Below are positions 24,594 through 33,285 of a stretch of DNA of 38,670 nt, piece after piece (position 1 is the stretch's first letter; each line of letters opens with the position of its first letter). Source of the DNA: Romeriopsis navalis LEGE 11480 (GTDB taxonomy: Bacteria; Cyanobacteriota; Cyanobacteriia; Leptolyngbyales; Leptolyngbyaceae); assembly GCF_015207035.1 (NCBI RefSeq), contig NZ_JADEXQ010000061.1, positions 1 through 38,670 of the forward strand. The letters run 5' to 3'. The notes beneath the pieces were generated by a model. It saw only the letters and a program-made list of their open reading frames with translations, had not been told where the DNA came from and ran no database searches. Position numbers and translations under genes: made by a program.

Positions 24594-24998
24594 ATGAAAA
24601 CACAAGATTCTGGTTTGCCAACCCGTGGACAGCTTGAACGTTCTCTTTCGCAGAGCATTCAGGCTCTCTATCGTAAACAACTTGGTCACCAGCCGAGTAA
24701 AGTCACCTGTCGCTTACTGGATCGAAAGATTGTGATTGTAATGGAAGATTCGATTACACAGGCAGAGCAGGTTTTAGCTAGTGCAACCGCTGACGATAAA
24801 TTAGTTGAGCAAGTTAGAAATGCTTTGGATACAGCGATAGAAGCAGATCTTAAGCAGTTGATTCAAGAGAAAATTGGGGTTGAAATCGTTGATCTGCTGA
24901 GTGATTCAACCGTTGAAACTGGAAGACTTGGAATCATTGTTGTTTTAGCGAATGATCCTGAAACTCGGCAACCGGATTCTGCTGCTAAGAAATTATAG
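24594..24998 (+). CDS. DUF2294-family protein
   Basis: A 134-residue protein whose core QSIQALYRKQLGHQPSKVTC, then VIVMEDSITQAEQVLAS, and the end GVEIVDLLSDSTVETGRLGI fit the DUF2294 family. The family is found in cyanobacteria and firmicutes, has no established function, and is often near general-stress genes. There is no signal or membrane segment. ATG 24594 is chosen over an in-frame TTG at 24588. It belongs by position to the stress group, 115 bases after the GlsB-like gene. Confidence 0.8.
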   Translation: MKTQDSGLPTRGQLERSLSQSIQALYRKQLGHQPSKVTCRLLDRKIVIVMEDSITQAEQVLASATADDKLVEQVRNALDTAIEADLKQLIQEKIGVEIVDLLSDSTVETGRLGIIVVLANDPETRQPDSAAKKL

Positions 24999-25407
24999 GT
25001 TTCAGGACTGTAAGCGACTGGCAATGCGGGCTGCACTGGCATGAGGCAATCTGCAATCAGATTTCAGTAGTTGCACTATCGCGATTGCACTATCATGATC
25101 ATGATTGTACGGTGTGGTTCGTATTAGCTAGGCTTGGAAACTACTATCATTCCAGCGCTGTAAGGCTTTGAGTGATGTGGATGTGGTTCCTAGTAATAGT
25201 ACAACTAGGATTTCTCGTAGAAGTGAAAACTAGTAGGAACGCACATACTCGGGTTTTCACTTCTACGATCAGTCGTTGAAACGAAAACCCAAGTAAATAG
25301 TAGTCAAATCTAATCAATAAAAAATCTACCTTTTTAGACAAATTAGCATTTTAGGAAGCCGCAACTATTGAACGATTAATCACTGAATAGCTTAATGCCT
25401 AAAAAAT
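24999..25407. other. Intergenic region with nested inverted repeats
   Basis: No gene is visible in these 409 bases. Structure is high: a symmetric ATCATGATCATGAT near 25091-25104, and strong overlapping inverted repeats at 25215-25290 described below. Confidence 0.6.
25215..25290. repeat. Overlapping, mutually exclusive inverted repeats
   Basis: TCGTAGAAGTGAAAAC (25215-25230) is an exact reverse complement of GTTTTCACTTCTACGA (25253-25268). The start of that second arm, GGGTTTTC (25251-25258), also pairs exactly with GAAAACCC (25283-25290). The two hairpins cannot form at once, as in attenuators or switches. It lies about 120 bases before the 689-residue gene. Confidence 0.6.
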
Positions 25408-27477
25408 ATGATTACGACAGCCCCTAATTTACTGTTTGTTTGGTTTGCTGGTTTACTACTAGCCTTGGCTTTTCAGGTGATATTGGCCCAGTTTGGGGTG
25501 GCGATCGGTCTAAGCTTCACACATTTCTTATGGAAACCAGAAGAATCTGAGAATTCCGCATCCGCAGAAACGACTTCCCAAGACAATAATTTATCTGTCA
25601 GCAACCGCGTAATTAGCTGGATAGCTGGTCTAGGAGTACTGCTAACAGTTGATTCTGTGTTATTTATCGCTAGTTTCTTAGCTGTGAAGCTAAGTTTGAG
25701 TTTGTGGCCGATGCAGGGGATGGTAATTGCCTTAACAATATGGGCGACATATCTGTTGCTACTATTCTGGTTTAGCACTAAGGCAATCAATGCGGCCGGT
25801 GAAATCCTCTTTGGGATTATTGTGCGTCCGCTACGGCAGTTGTTTCAGGCTTTACAAACTATTATTCAACCGGAGGATGAGCCAGAAGCCGTTGAATCGA
25901 TTCGGGCAATCCAAGCACAAATCAAGGCTGAGGTAGAACAGTTTATACAGCAACTAGAAGGGAACTCACAGGAATTTGATCGTCATGAAGGCTTATCGAA
26001 TCAGCATAACCCACAAGGCGCTAGCACTGCTGCCCCACTGGCATTTCCCAGTCAAGCGCAGAAATCGGTGACAGTGAGTACACTAAAGACTCAACCGAGT
26101 GCCGTGAAGTCAAATTGGTTGAGTCAGATCAAAGATTTTGATTGGCGCGTTGCTGCACGCTCATTGGTTGAGCAGGTTGATCTGTCTGATGTGGACGCCC
26201 AAGCACTATGGTCGATTCTGCAGGAGTGGTTGCAAATTGAAACTCTTCCGGACGCGCATCCACAACAGTTAGAAGGTTTGAGTCACCGGCAATCTGACAT
26301 AGTCGTAACTGAATTAGAAGAGAAACTACAGCGATATCTACGCTACACCAATCTTGATAAACTCACAGCGTCTGGTATTAAACGCAAGATTGATCAACTG
26401 CAAGCATCTTTGCCATCAAATACTAAAGAGGCTTCACTTTATCTTCCTTCGGCAAATACCGTCGAAACCTTACTGCAAAATCGCAAAGGCATAACTCAAT
26501 CAAAAATTCAGCAGGTGGTTCAGGCGATCGAGGCGGAGCGACCTAGCCCTAGGTCATCACATCCAGAGGCGATCGTGCGGCTTTATCATAGTCTTTCCGC
26601 AATACCTTGGCATGAAATCAATCTAGAAGATTATAAGGTGAGAGCTATAGAAATATTTGACTATCCCCCAACTGACTTACAGGTAATTAGCCAATATCTA
26701 ACACAGCTTGATTGGCCTCTGTTGGCACAACGGCTTAAAACGAGTCAGATTATGCCGACGATCGATATCGATCAGCTGCTAGAACAACTGCGGCAGTTAA
26801 TTAATCGCAGTAGAACTGTCATGCAGCTGACACAACAAACGGCAAGTCAGCGATCCAGTCCACCGACTGTACCCAAGGCGTCAGATGATTCCTTCAAGCA
26901 GTCACTTAAACAAGTTCCTGAGGCAATTTCGGCTGCACATGAAAAAATTAGCCATAAACTGATGGATGCCTCATCTGAACTGACTGACTATAAATCAGGG
27001 TTGCAGCAAATTAAGCAGTTCGTTAGCGAAATGTCAGGGGAAATCCGCGATGCTTTACCTGATATTTTAAGCATTAATCAGGATTTACCACAGTTGTACG
27101 ATCGCCTAGGCGACAATATGCAGCAGGCGAAATCACAGTTTGAGTATTTGCAATCGCAGGTTCAAGATCTCGCAGACGATCCTCAATCAGCGCTGGCACA
27201 TCTCGTCAAACAGGCTCAACATGAACTTTTACAACCTTTGCACTCCCTGGAAGAGAGCCTAAATGAAAAAGCTGATCAGCTCAATCATCATCTCAAAACA
27301 CAGCTAAAATCTGTACAGAAACTCGCGATTGTTGCTGCCTGGTGGATCTTTTTCATTAGCTTCAGTTCTGGTCTGAGTGCGGCTTGTGCTGGCTGGCTGG
27401 CCGCAGGGGGCCGATTACCCAATGTCGAAATTATTGTTGCTCAGCTATCACAATTGATTGCTAACTTAATTGCTTAA
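25408..27477 (+). CDS. Large membrane-anchored coiled-coil protein, unknown family
   Basis: A 689-residue protein I cannot place in a named family. The N-terminus has one helix at about 7-36 (LLFVWFAGLLLALAFQVILA) and two more at about 68-130 (GVLLTVDSVLFIASFLAVKL, then GMVIALTIWATYLLLLFWF). Then about 500 cytosolic residues follow, Gln- and Leu-rich with coiled-coil-like stretches (QAQIKAEVEQFIQQLEGNSQ; ALAHLVKQAQHELLQPLHSL). Segments at 240-480 repeat a helical motif (KSNWLSQIKDFDWRVAARSL; LSQYLTQLDWPLLAQRLKT). One or two C-terminal helices end it (AIVAAWWIFFISFSSGLSAA). The topology resembles membrane scaffolds rather than transporters. It sits amid stress genes, upstream of an exported protein. 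Confidence 0.75.
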   Translation: MITTAPNLLFVWFAGLLLALAFQVILAQFGVAIGLSFTHFLWKPEESENSASAETTSQDNNLSVSNRVISWIAGLGVLLTVDSVLFIASFLAVKLSLSLWPMQGMVIALTIWATYLLLLFWFSTKAINAAGEILFGIIVRPLRQLFQALQTIIQPEDEPEAVESIRAIQAQIKAEVEQFIQQLEGNSQEFDRHEGLSNQHNPQGASTAAPLAFPSQAQKSVTVSTLKTQPSAVKSNWLSQIKDFDWRVAARSLVEQVDLSDVDAQALWSILQEWLQIETLPDAHPQQLEGLSHRQSDIVVTELEEKLQRYLRYTNLDKLTASGIKRKIDQLQASLPSNTKEASLYLPSANTVETLLQNRKGITQSKIQQVVQAIEAERPSPRSSHPEAIVRLYHSLSAIPWHEINLEDYKVRAIEIFDYPPTDLQVISQYLTQLDWPLLAQRLKTSQIMPTIDIDQLLEQLRQLINRSRTVMQLTQQTASQRSSPPTVPKASDDSFKQSLKQVPEAISAAHEKISHKLMDASSELTDYKSGLQQIKQFVSEMSGEIRDALPDILSINQDLPQLYDRLGDNMQQAKSQFEYLQSQVQDLADDPQSALAHLVKQAQHELLQPLHSLEESLNEKADQLNHHLKTQLKSVQKLAIVAAWWIFFISFSSGLSAACAGWLAAGGRLPNVEIIVAQLSQLIANLIA

Positions 27478-27687
27478 TTGCCATAAGTGTAAATTCTAAA
27501 TTTTCAAAATTTGAGTTGCAATCTACATCTAAAGGTATATCTTTTTTGCATCTGATCGATGATCGCTAAGAAACCATTTCTTTCGAGAGAAGATAAGGCA
27601 TTCTAGGTCCTTCAGAATAAGCAGTGTAGCCGCTTGAAATGCTTGCTGGCCGGCTACGCAAAGCCTAAATAATGGAGGTATTTAGTA
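27478..27687. other. Intergenic region, possible hairpin
   Basis: About 210 bases without a gene. A small stem (GTAGCC ... GGCTAC, 27627-27656) precedes the next gene's ribosome binding region (GGAGG about 10 bases before its ATG). Confidence 0.4.
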
Positions 27688-28755
27688 ATGAAGAATTTAA
27701 TCGCTGCTTTATCTTTGACAATTGGATTTAGCGCAGGGCTCAGTATGATTGCGCCACAGGTGTTTGCCCAAACAATTTCTGGTGTGACACCGAGGATTGG
27801 CGCACAGGATGCTACGCAGCATGCTGTTATCTCAGGCGTATTTTCGGGTGATAAAGCCGTTGATCCACAGCGCGTCAAGATATTTATCGATGGCCAAGAT
27901 GTCACGGCTCAAAGCTCGGTTACAGAAGGCTTATTTAGCTACCGATCGTTGCAGCCGTTGAGCCTTGGACGGCATACTGTAAGAGTGGAATATGCCAATA
28001 TTGACGGCGAATGGCAAGTTGCAAATTGGTCATTTTATGTCAGACCAACAACAGCATCCTTGGAAATTACGAGTGTTACTCACAACGCTGTTCAGCCCTT
28101 GAACAATGATTCACCTCTCTTAGTGACTATTAAAGGTACACCAAATGCTGCCGCGTCAGTGCTATTGGCCGAACCAGGTATGAGTAGTCGTTCCCTGAGT
28201 GCATCAGAAATTTCGCCAGGTGTCTACGTCGCAACAATGCCCATGCAATCACAACTCGGCCAAGCGGCAGTTCTTGGTCGTCTGAAGCGTCGTAATGATC
28301 AAGTCTTTGGTGCAGCGGCACAGCCGATTCGCATTAAATCGCTACAGCCTGCGACTATGCGCCCCAATGATGGCATGCCACGGGTCACAGCAATGCCAAG
28401 CAAGGAAGAAATATCCTCGGTACCTTCGACGAATCTACTACAGCCAACGTTTTCACGCTATGCGGATGGCGATCGAGTCACAACTAAAGGATTCACACTC
28501 GCTGGCAAAACTGAACCAAGTGCCCGCATTGACATTCAAATTGTCTCTAGTACGCCACTGGTTGGTGGATTGGTGAATCTTGGCAGCACAAAACTACTCG
28601 ATCGTGCAATCATTGCTGATACCAGCGGTCATTTTGAAGTGCGTGTACCGGCACCCGCGATCGTTACGTCTGGCACAAAATATAAAATTCGTGCGGTTGC
28701 TCGTCAAGGCAATGTTTTGAGTCCTACGACTCAGCTGATATTAGAGCAGCAATAG
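27688..28755 (+). CDS. Exported beta-sandwich (Ig-like) protein
   Basis: A 355-residue secreted protein. The signal peptide MKNLIAALSLTIGFSAGLSM continues to a likely cleavage after VFA (residue 27). The mature part shows two or three Ig-like or FN3-like units. The first spans about 30-120 and has KIFIDGQDVTAQSSVTEGLF and LGRHTVRVEYANIDGEWQVA. A second is at about 125-220, with a third at about 265-350 (KGFTLAGKTEPSARIDIQIV). A linker of about 40 residues rich in Pro, Met and Ser lies between. There are no catalytic motifs and no SLH or LPxTG anchor. An envelope, adhesion or polysaccharide-binding role is plausible. Confidence 0.75.
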   Translation: MKNLIAALSLTIGFSAGLSMIAPQVFAQTISGVTPRIGAQDATQHAVISGVFSGDKAVDPQRVKIFIDGQDVTAQSSVTEGLFSYRSLQPLSLGRHTVRVEYANIDGEWQVANWSFYVRPTTASLEITSVTHNAVQPLNNDSPLLVTIKGTPNAAASVLLAEPGMSSRSLSASEISPGVYVATMPMQSQLGQAAVLGRLKRRNDQVFGAAAQPIRIKSLQPATMRPNDGMPRVTAMPSKEEISSVPSTNLLQPTFSRYADGDRVTTKGFTLAGKTEPSARIDIQIVSSTPLVGGLVNLGSTKLLDRAIIADTSGHFEVRVPAPAIVTSGTKYKIRAVARQGNVLSPTTQLILEQQ

Positions 28756-29096
28756 CCCGATCGGCAACTTAGATGACCCTGTGCAGCAATATGAAATATG
28801 GTGAATGCTTTTTTCGCCTGGGAGCATCAATTAGCTCTTCACGGAAGAAGTCTACATGTGCTGCCCTTTGAGCTGGCTAGGCTATGTGCGAGGGCCGTTG
28901 ATATATCTCGAAAGGAAGAAGCTGAGTCGTATTTGCTTCACCGAGATCTACCACTATCTAGGGTTTGGCAATCCTCGCATCATTGCTAAGTTACTCATAG
29001 CAGCAGATTAGAGGTAGCAGCGAATTGATTCAGCGTTGCTCCGAGTCAATGTAAGACATCAACGAATCATCTGTTTTTAATTGAGGTAAAGCAAAT
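28756..29096. other. Intergenic region without a recognised gene
   Basis: About 340 bases. A 63-codon open frame (28798-28989) exists, but its translation (starts VNAFFAWEHQLALHGRSLHV) shows no family resemblance and no ribosome binding site, so I do not call it. The next gene has a GAGGTAA 8-14 bases before its ATG. Confidence 0.4.
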
Positions 29097-29396
29097 ATGA
29101 CTAACCTAACCGACAAAAAATCAGCTTATAGTGCAAAAGTAGAGGCTCAACTTGAGCAGCTAAATGGCAAAATTGACGAGCTCAAAGCCCAGGCAACGCA
29201 GAAGAAGGCTGAATTATCAGCTCAGTATTATGATCAGCTAGAAGATTTGTATGCCAAGCGTGACGATACCCATACCAAACTCCAAGACTTAAAGGCATCC
29301 AGTAGCGAAGCCTGGGAAGACTTGCGTGAAGGATTTGAGCATGCTTGGTCTGAATTAACGCGTTCCTTCGAGCGTGCATCCAAGAATTTTAGCTAG
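29097..29396 (+). CDS. Coiled-coil stress protein, Sll1863-like
   Basis: A 99-residue protein with a long heptad-patterned helix (KSAYSAKVEAQLEQLNGKID, KAQATQKKAELSAQYYDQLE, LYAKRDDTHTKLQDLKASSS), followed by a second amphipathic segment (EAWEDLREGFEHAWSELTRS). This layout is shared by the Sll1863-type stress-response proteins of cyanobacteria. There is no signal peptide, and the function is unknown. It lies in the general-stress block just upstream of the third MscS gene. Confidence 0.65.
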   Translation: MTNLTDKKSAYSAKVEAQLEQLNGKIDELKAQATQKKAELSAQYYDQLEDLYAKRDDTHTKLQDLKASSSEAWEDLREGFEHAWSELTRSFERASKNFS

Positions 29397-29508
29397 ATAT
29401 TTAGCGCTGCTTGGGCCAATACGATTCTTGGCTCAAGCAAAATTATCAATTAGGCAAATAATCGCCAGCGAGATTTTTCGCATCATTCACTGACAGTAGG
29501 ATTCTTCC

Positions 29509-30420
29509 ATGACCGAAGTATTGGAAACAGTATTTAGTAGCTTACGCGAACTACTTGGCAGTTCAATTAAGATTCTGCCGAACTTGATAATGGCTCTAGT
29601 CATTATCTTTATCACGCGCTATGCTTCGCAGGCAGTTAAGCAGGTAGCTCAGCGCGTTGCACATAGAACGTTTCCCCATAGTAGTTCACTAAGATTGCTG
29701 GTCATCAAGGTTTCCTACATGATGACTTGGGTTGTTGGATTTGTGCTAGCAGGAGTTGTTGGATTTCCTGGACTTAGACTGGGCGATATCATTGCGACTC
29801 TCGGTTTAGGTTCGGTTGCAATTGGTTTTGCCTTTCAGGATATTGTTAAGAATTTTCTTGCTGGCATTCTCATTTTAGTTCAGAATCCTTTTAGTATTGA
29901 TGATCAAATTATCATTGGAGATTACGAAGGCGTCATTGAACATGTCAGTTTTCGTACAACGCAGATCCGGACCTATCAGGGTGAGCGTATTTTTATCCCT
30001 AATGCAGTTGTATTCTCCAGCGCTGTCCAAGTGCGTACGGCTTACCAGCATCGTCGAACTGACTTAGCTGTAGGTGTTGATTATAGTACCCCATTAAAAG
30101 ATGCAGTTGAAATACTACATCGGTCAGTTGGCCAAGTTGAAGGTGTCTTACAGAATCCAGAGCCAGAAGTAGACTTAATTGGCTTTGGCGATAGCTCAAT
30201 TGATTTGGTCGCTCGATATTGGACAACGCCAGAGCAGGCACAAGTGCGTCGTACTAAGACAAGAGCCATTTTGGCAATTAAGTCGGCCTTTGATCGTGCC
30301 AGCATCAATATTCCGTTCCCAATTCGTACAGTTTATTTTCATAATCAAGACAATACGGAAAGTTCGGTCGAATTAGACAACAATCAACAATCATCAAATG
30401 GCTCAAGGTCACTCGTGTAG
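29509..30420 (+). CDS. MscS-type mechanosensitive channel (third of three)
   Basis: A 303-residue channel closely resembling the first MscS. It has an N-terminal helix (IKILPNLIMALVIIFITRYA) and TM2 (MMTWVVGFVLAGVVGFPGL). TM3 LGLGSVAIGFAFQDIVKNFL is close to the first copy's pore helix, then PFSIDDQIIIGDYEGVIEHV and ERIFIPNAVVFSSAVQV. It ends with a polar tail rich in Asn, Gln and Ser. The similarity of TM3 and beta-domain motifs to the copy at 11674 suggests paralogous duplication, while the second channel is more distant. A terminator-like hairpin follows the gene. Confidence 0.95.
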   Translation: MTEVLETVFSSLRELLGSSIKILPNLIMALVIIFITRYASQAVKQVAQRVAHRTFPHSSSLRLLVIKVSYMMTWVVGFVLAGVVGFPGLRLGDIIATLGLGSVAIGFAFQDIVKNFLAGILILVQNPFSIDDQIIIGDYEGVIEHVSFRTTQIRTYQGERIFIPNAVVFSSAVQVRTAYQHRRTDLAVGVDYSTPLKDAVEILHRSVGQVEGVLQNPEPEVDLIGFGDSSIDLVARYWTTPEQAQVRRTKTRAILAIKSAFDRASINIPFPIRTVYFHNQDNTESSVELDNNQQSSNGSRSLV

Positions 30421-30452
30421 AAAATTTAATAATCGTTAGTTGAGAAGATCAG

Positions 30453-30485
30453 CAGTTGGAGCCTTAAGCTGGCTCCGACTGTTTA
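30453..30485 (+). terminator. Hairpin downstream of the third mscS-like gene
   Basis: CAGTTGGAGCC (30453-30463) pairs with GGCTCCGACTG (30471-30481), one G-T pair, loop of 7, followed by TTTA. It lies 33 bases after the mscS-like stop. Confidence 0.6.
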
Positions 30486-30512
30486 TGCTATGAGCAGGAA
30501 TTTATGTAAGTT

Positions 30513-32078
30513 ATGAAGTTCGTTTCTGATCCAACAATCGCCCGTAAAGTTGCTGCTATGCAGCAGCGTGTACGATGGCAGCATCCGCTGATTCAACAAT
30601 TGGGGATTGATCAGACACGGTTGGTACTCGAACCAGCAATTGCTCCCGATGCCGCATTTAAATTTTGCGTACTCGGTGATAGCGGCAATGGTCAACATCG
30701 CGGTGATAGCCCCCAGCGTCGAGTCTCACAGCTGATGCAATCACAGGCAAGTGAGGCTAAATTTGTGCTGCATACAGGTGATGTTGTTTACCTTGTTGGC
30801 TCCAGTGAGCAATATCAGGAAAACTTTATCCAACCCTACCAAGAACTTTTAGTTGGCGGCTCACAACCGCAACAAATTGCCTATAACCAAATGGTATTTA
30901 ATCAGCCATTTCTACCTGTCCTCGGCAATCATGATTACTATGATTTACCGGTTGCCTATGGTCTCTTATCCCAATTACTATGGCCGCTTAAGCAAGTATT
31001 TCGTTACCACATTGACTTAGACGTGGGCTGGCATGGTTCTTACCAAGGAGATGCTTATGCTCAAGCGTTCCTAGATTATCTAAAAGATGTACCTGATGCG
31101 GCACTTAAAGCACATCTGGAGCGTCATTATACAGCTCAAACCTCTACTGGGAGAGGGTTATGCTATCAACCCCAAAAGTTTACCCGTCTACCCAATCGCT
31201 ATTATCGATTTCGCTATGGTGGGATTGACTTCTTTGCACTTGATTCCAATACCTTTAACGCCCCTCGACCGATCGGGACTGATGCGAGCAGTCAGCAGCG
31301 AAGACAACACCTCATCGCTACGCGTAACTCCGCTATGGCGCAGCTTGATACCTATGTTCAGCAGATCAAAATGGTTGACCATCAACCATCGACCGTAGAA
31401 TCCCAGGATCAGTTAGATGAGCTGTTAGGCCAGATTGAGCAAGTTGAAGAATCGATCCGTGACATCGAAAAACAACTCGCGCCCCAGACTGTTGACCAAT
31501 CAATTGATCAAGCGCAACTCGATTGGCTATATGAAAGTTTGGTCGAATCCTGGCAGGACTCATCCGTGCGGGGTCGCATGATTTACTTTCATCATCCACC
31601 CTATGTGACGGAAGCAACCAAATGGGATCAGGGGCAAACTTTAGCTGTACGACATTATTTACGCACTGTGTTTGATCGGGTAGCCCAAGAAGTGAGCCGC
31701 ACACAGCAGCAGTCGATCGTGGATTTAGTGCTTTGCGGCCATGCTCATTGTTTTGAGTATTTGCAAACACTGGAAACCGGTCATGCCGATCGGCATACAC
31801 AATGGGTGATTTGTGGTGGGAGCGGCTTTAGTCTTCGGCGACAACGCCGCGAAGGTCATGTTCTCCAAGAAGAAATCGATGGGGAATTACGTGATGTGGC
31901 AATTTCCCGTGGCTTCTGGGGTAAAACTGGCCATGGTGCTGATAAACGACGAACGTATTCTTTCTTAGAGGTTGAAGTCTCTGCCGGTGAACAACTACAG
32001 TTTCGGCTCAAGCCGCATATGGTTGAATACCAACGAAAAAAGTGGAACCCCTATCAAGTGAGCTTGGCTTTCAGCTAG
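30513..32078 (+). CDS. Metallophosphoesterase (calcineurin-like)
   Basis: A 521-residue enzyme of the calcineurin-like phosphoesterase superfamily. All metal-ligand motifs are present: GDSG with Asp56, GDVVY with Asp90, GNHDYYD with Asn139-His140, FHHPP with His360, and GHAH with His410 and His412. There is an insert of about 70 residues between 270 and 340 that looks helical. There is no signal peptide. Family members hydrolyse phosphomonoesters or diesters (nucleotides, phosphoproteins, nucleic acids), and the substrate cannot be read from sequence. It lies 92 bases after the mscS-like gene, with a hairpin between, so the two are probably separate units. Confidence 0.9.
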   Translation: MKFVSDPTIARKVAAMQQRVRWQHPLIQQLGIDQTRLVLEPAIAPDAAFKFCVLGDSGNGQHRGDSPQRRVSQLMQSQASEAKFVLHTGDVVYLVGSSEQYQENFIQPYQELLVGGSQPQQIAYNQMVFNQPFLPVLGNHDYYDLPVAYGLLSQLLWPLKQVFRYHIDLDVGWHGSYQGDAYAQAFLDYLKDVPDAALKAHLERHYTAQTSTGRGLCYQPQKFTRLPNRYYRFRYGGIDFFALDSNTFNAPRPIGTDASSQQRRQHLIATRNSAMAQLDTYVQQIKMVDHQPSTVESQDQLDELLGQIEQVEESIRDIEKQLAPQTVDQSIDQAQLDWLYESLVESWQDSSVRGRMIYFHHPPYVTEATKWDQGQTLAVRHYLRTVFDRVAQEVSRTQQQSIVDLVLCGHAHCFEYLQTLETGHADRHTQWVICGGSGFSLRRQRREGHVLQEEIDGELRDVAISRGFWGKTGHGADKRRTYSFLEVEVSAGEQLQFRLKPHMVEYQRKKWNPYQVSLAFS

Positions 32079-32315
32079 CTGGCTGGCTAGCTCAGTAAAC
32101 GACCCAACTGTTATCTCAGGTGAAAACTGAGCTAATCGCAACAATATTGACATCGATACTTTCGAGAGACTAAATCATGCCTACTATCTTCCAATAGTAA
32201 GAAACTCCACCAGAATTAAATTTTCCGACTTCCAACTATAGGGCGATTCGCTAGCACCATTCCCAAAGCTATATTTATAGCGTGGTGTTGAGATTCCCTA
32301 AAGAAAGAGGTTCAG
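32079..32315. other. Intergenic region
   Basis: About 240 bases, AT-rich. A small palindrome AGCTAGCtggctgGCTAGCT overlaps the phosphoesterase stop (32073-32092). An AAAGAGG just before 32316 is the ribosome binding site of the next gene. Confidence 0.4.
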
Positions 32316-32708
32316 ATGATTAATTCAATGCAAGTAATGTTTCAATTCTTGATTAGCAAAGTTGCAAAAATTGTAACTTTGGCATTCTGCTTAGCACTAA
32401 CAGGCTTAGTATTGCCTGCCACAGCTTTGACGACGCCAACAGTTATTGCAGTTGGCACTCAGCGTCAGCTTGAAGGAGCAGCGGAGCAAGGAGTTGGCAA
32501 AATGCAGCGCACAATGGGTGATGTCAAAAGCGAAACGCAAGGGCTGGCCCGTGAAGTTGCTGGCAAGGTCAAGCGTGATGTTGGTCGGATTGAGTCGCAG
32601 GCTGAATCAGCGGCTGATAAAGGTGAAGACGTGCTGAGTGACATTAGTGACCAAGTTCAGGATACGGCTGCTGATGTTGCTGATTCGATTAAGGATTTGC
32701 TTGACTAA
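32316..32708 (+). CDS. Exported CsbD/LEA-like protein
   Basis: A 130-residue protein with a signal sequence (IVTLAFCLALTGLVLPATAL) and a mature region of helical repeats: QRQLEGAAEQGVGKMQRTMG, AREVAGKVKRDVGRIESQAE, and DQVQDTAADVADSIKDLLD. The first part resembles CsbD ('GxxEQxxGKxQxxxGD'). The protein is therefore an exported relative of the cytosolic CsbD gene at 23655. No cysteine lipobox is seen at the signal end, so it is probably periplasmic or lumenal. I infer a stress-protective role by composition only. Confidence 0.75.
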   Translation: MINSMQVMFQFLISKVAKIVTLAFCLALTGLVLPATALTTPTVIAVGTQRQLEGAAEQGVGKMQRTMGDVKSETQGLAREVAGKVKRDVGRIESQAESAADKGEDVLSDISDQVQDTAADVADSIKDLLD

Positions 32709-32797
32709 TCCACTCTAAATTTTTGGGGTTCATTGCTAATCAGAAACTTCTAGCAGAACCTAATTCATCATTCATTTAGCCCACAGGAGGATTTTCT

Positions 32798-33124
32798 ATG
32801 AAAACTCAACGCTCTTTTACAATGCGTTTGACAACTGCATTTTTTGCGATCGTCATGTTTTTCGGTCTCATTTCTGCACCGAGTTTTGCCGGTAATATCT
32901 TTTCTGCCGATAAAGGTGAGACCACTCAGTCAGATGTGTTGAAGCAAGCTGAGAAGGTTGCTGGTAGTGAACCGCGCTCGCTGGAGGAAGTCCAGAGCCA
33001 ATCTAAGGGTGGACTCAATGGAGTCCAAGGAACTGCTGGCTATCAGAAGATGGAAAAGGATACGACAATTGGTAAGCCGGATAATGTTATCGCTCGTAAA
33101 GTCGACAAAGCCTTGAGCAAATAG
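32798..33124 (+). CDS. Small exported protein of unknown function
   Basis: A 108-residue protein with a clear signal peptide (MRLTTAFFAIVMFFGLISAP) ending SFA at residue 31. The mature part is polar (GNIFSADKGETTQSDVLKQA ... KDTTIGKPDNVIARKVDKAL). A very strong AGGAGG lies upstream of the ATG, suggesting high translation. I do not recognise the family. It lies 90 bases after the CsbD-like exported protein and 160 bases before dps. Confidence 0.6.
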   Translation: MKTQRSFTMRLTTAFFAIVMFFGLISAPSFAGNIFSADKGETTQSDVLKQAEKVAGSEPRSLEEVQSQSKGGLNGVQGTAGYQKMEKDTTIGKPDNVIARKVDKALSK

Positions 33125-33285
33125 GCTGATCAGTCACAGTTTGACGATTGCCGTTTAGCTGCATCACTTTTTACAGGAAGGTTCCCGCATTGAAAGATAA
33201 ATCACAATCATTGGGCTGACTTTCGCTATGCGACCTTCCTTGCAATTTTTTGGTTCCGTAATACTACGTGGAGAAGTAATAACAT

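Noticed and set aside
24999-25407. CRISPR array suspected from inverted repeats
   Set aside because: There are no regularly spaced direct repeats and no cas gene; the structure is nested hairpins.
28798-28989. 63-residue open frame
   Set aside because: No family resemblance, no ribosome binding site, and no coherent structure; more likely chance.
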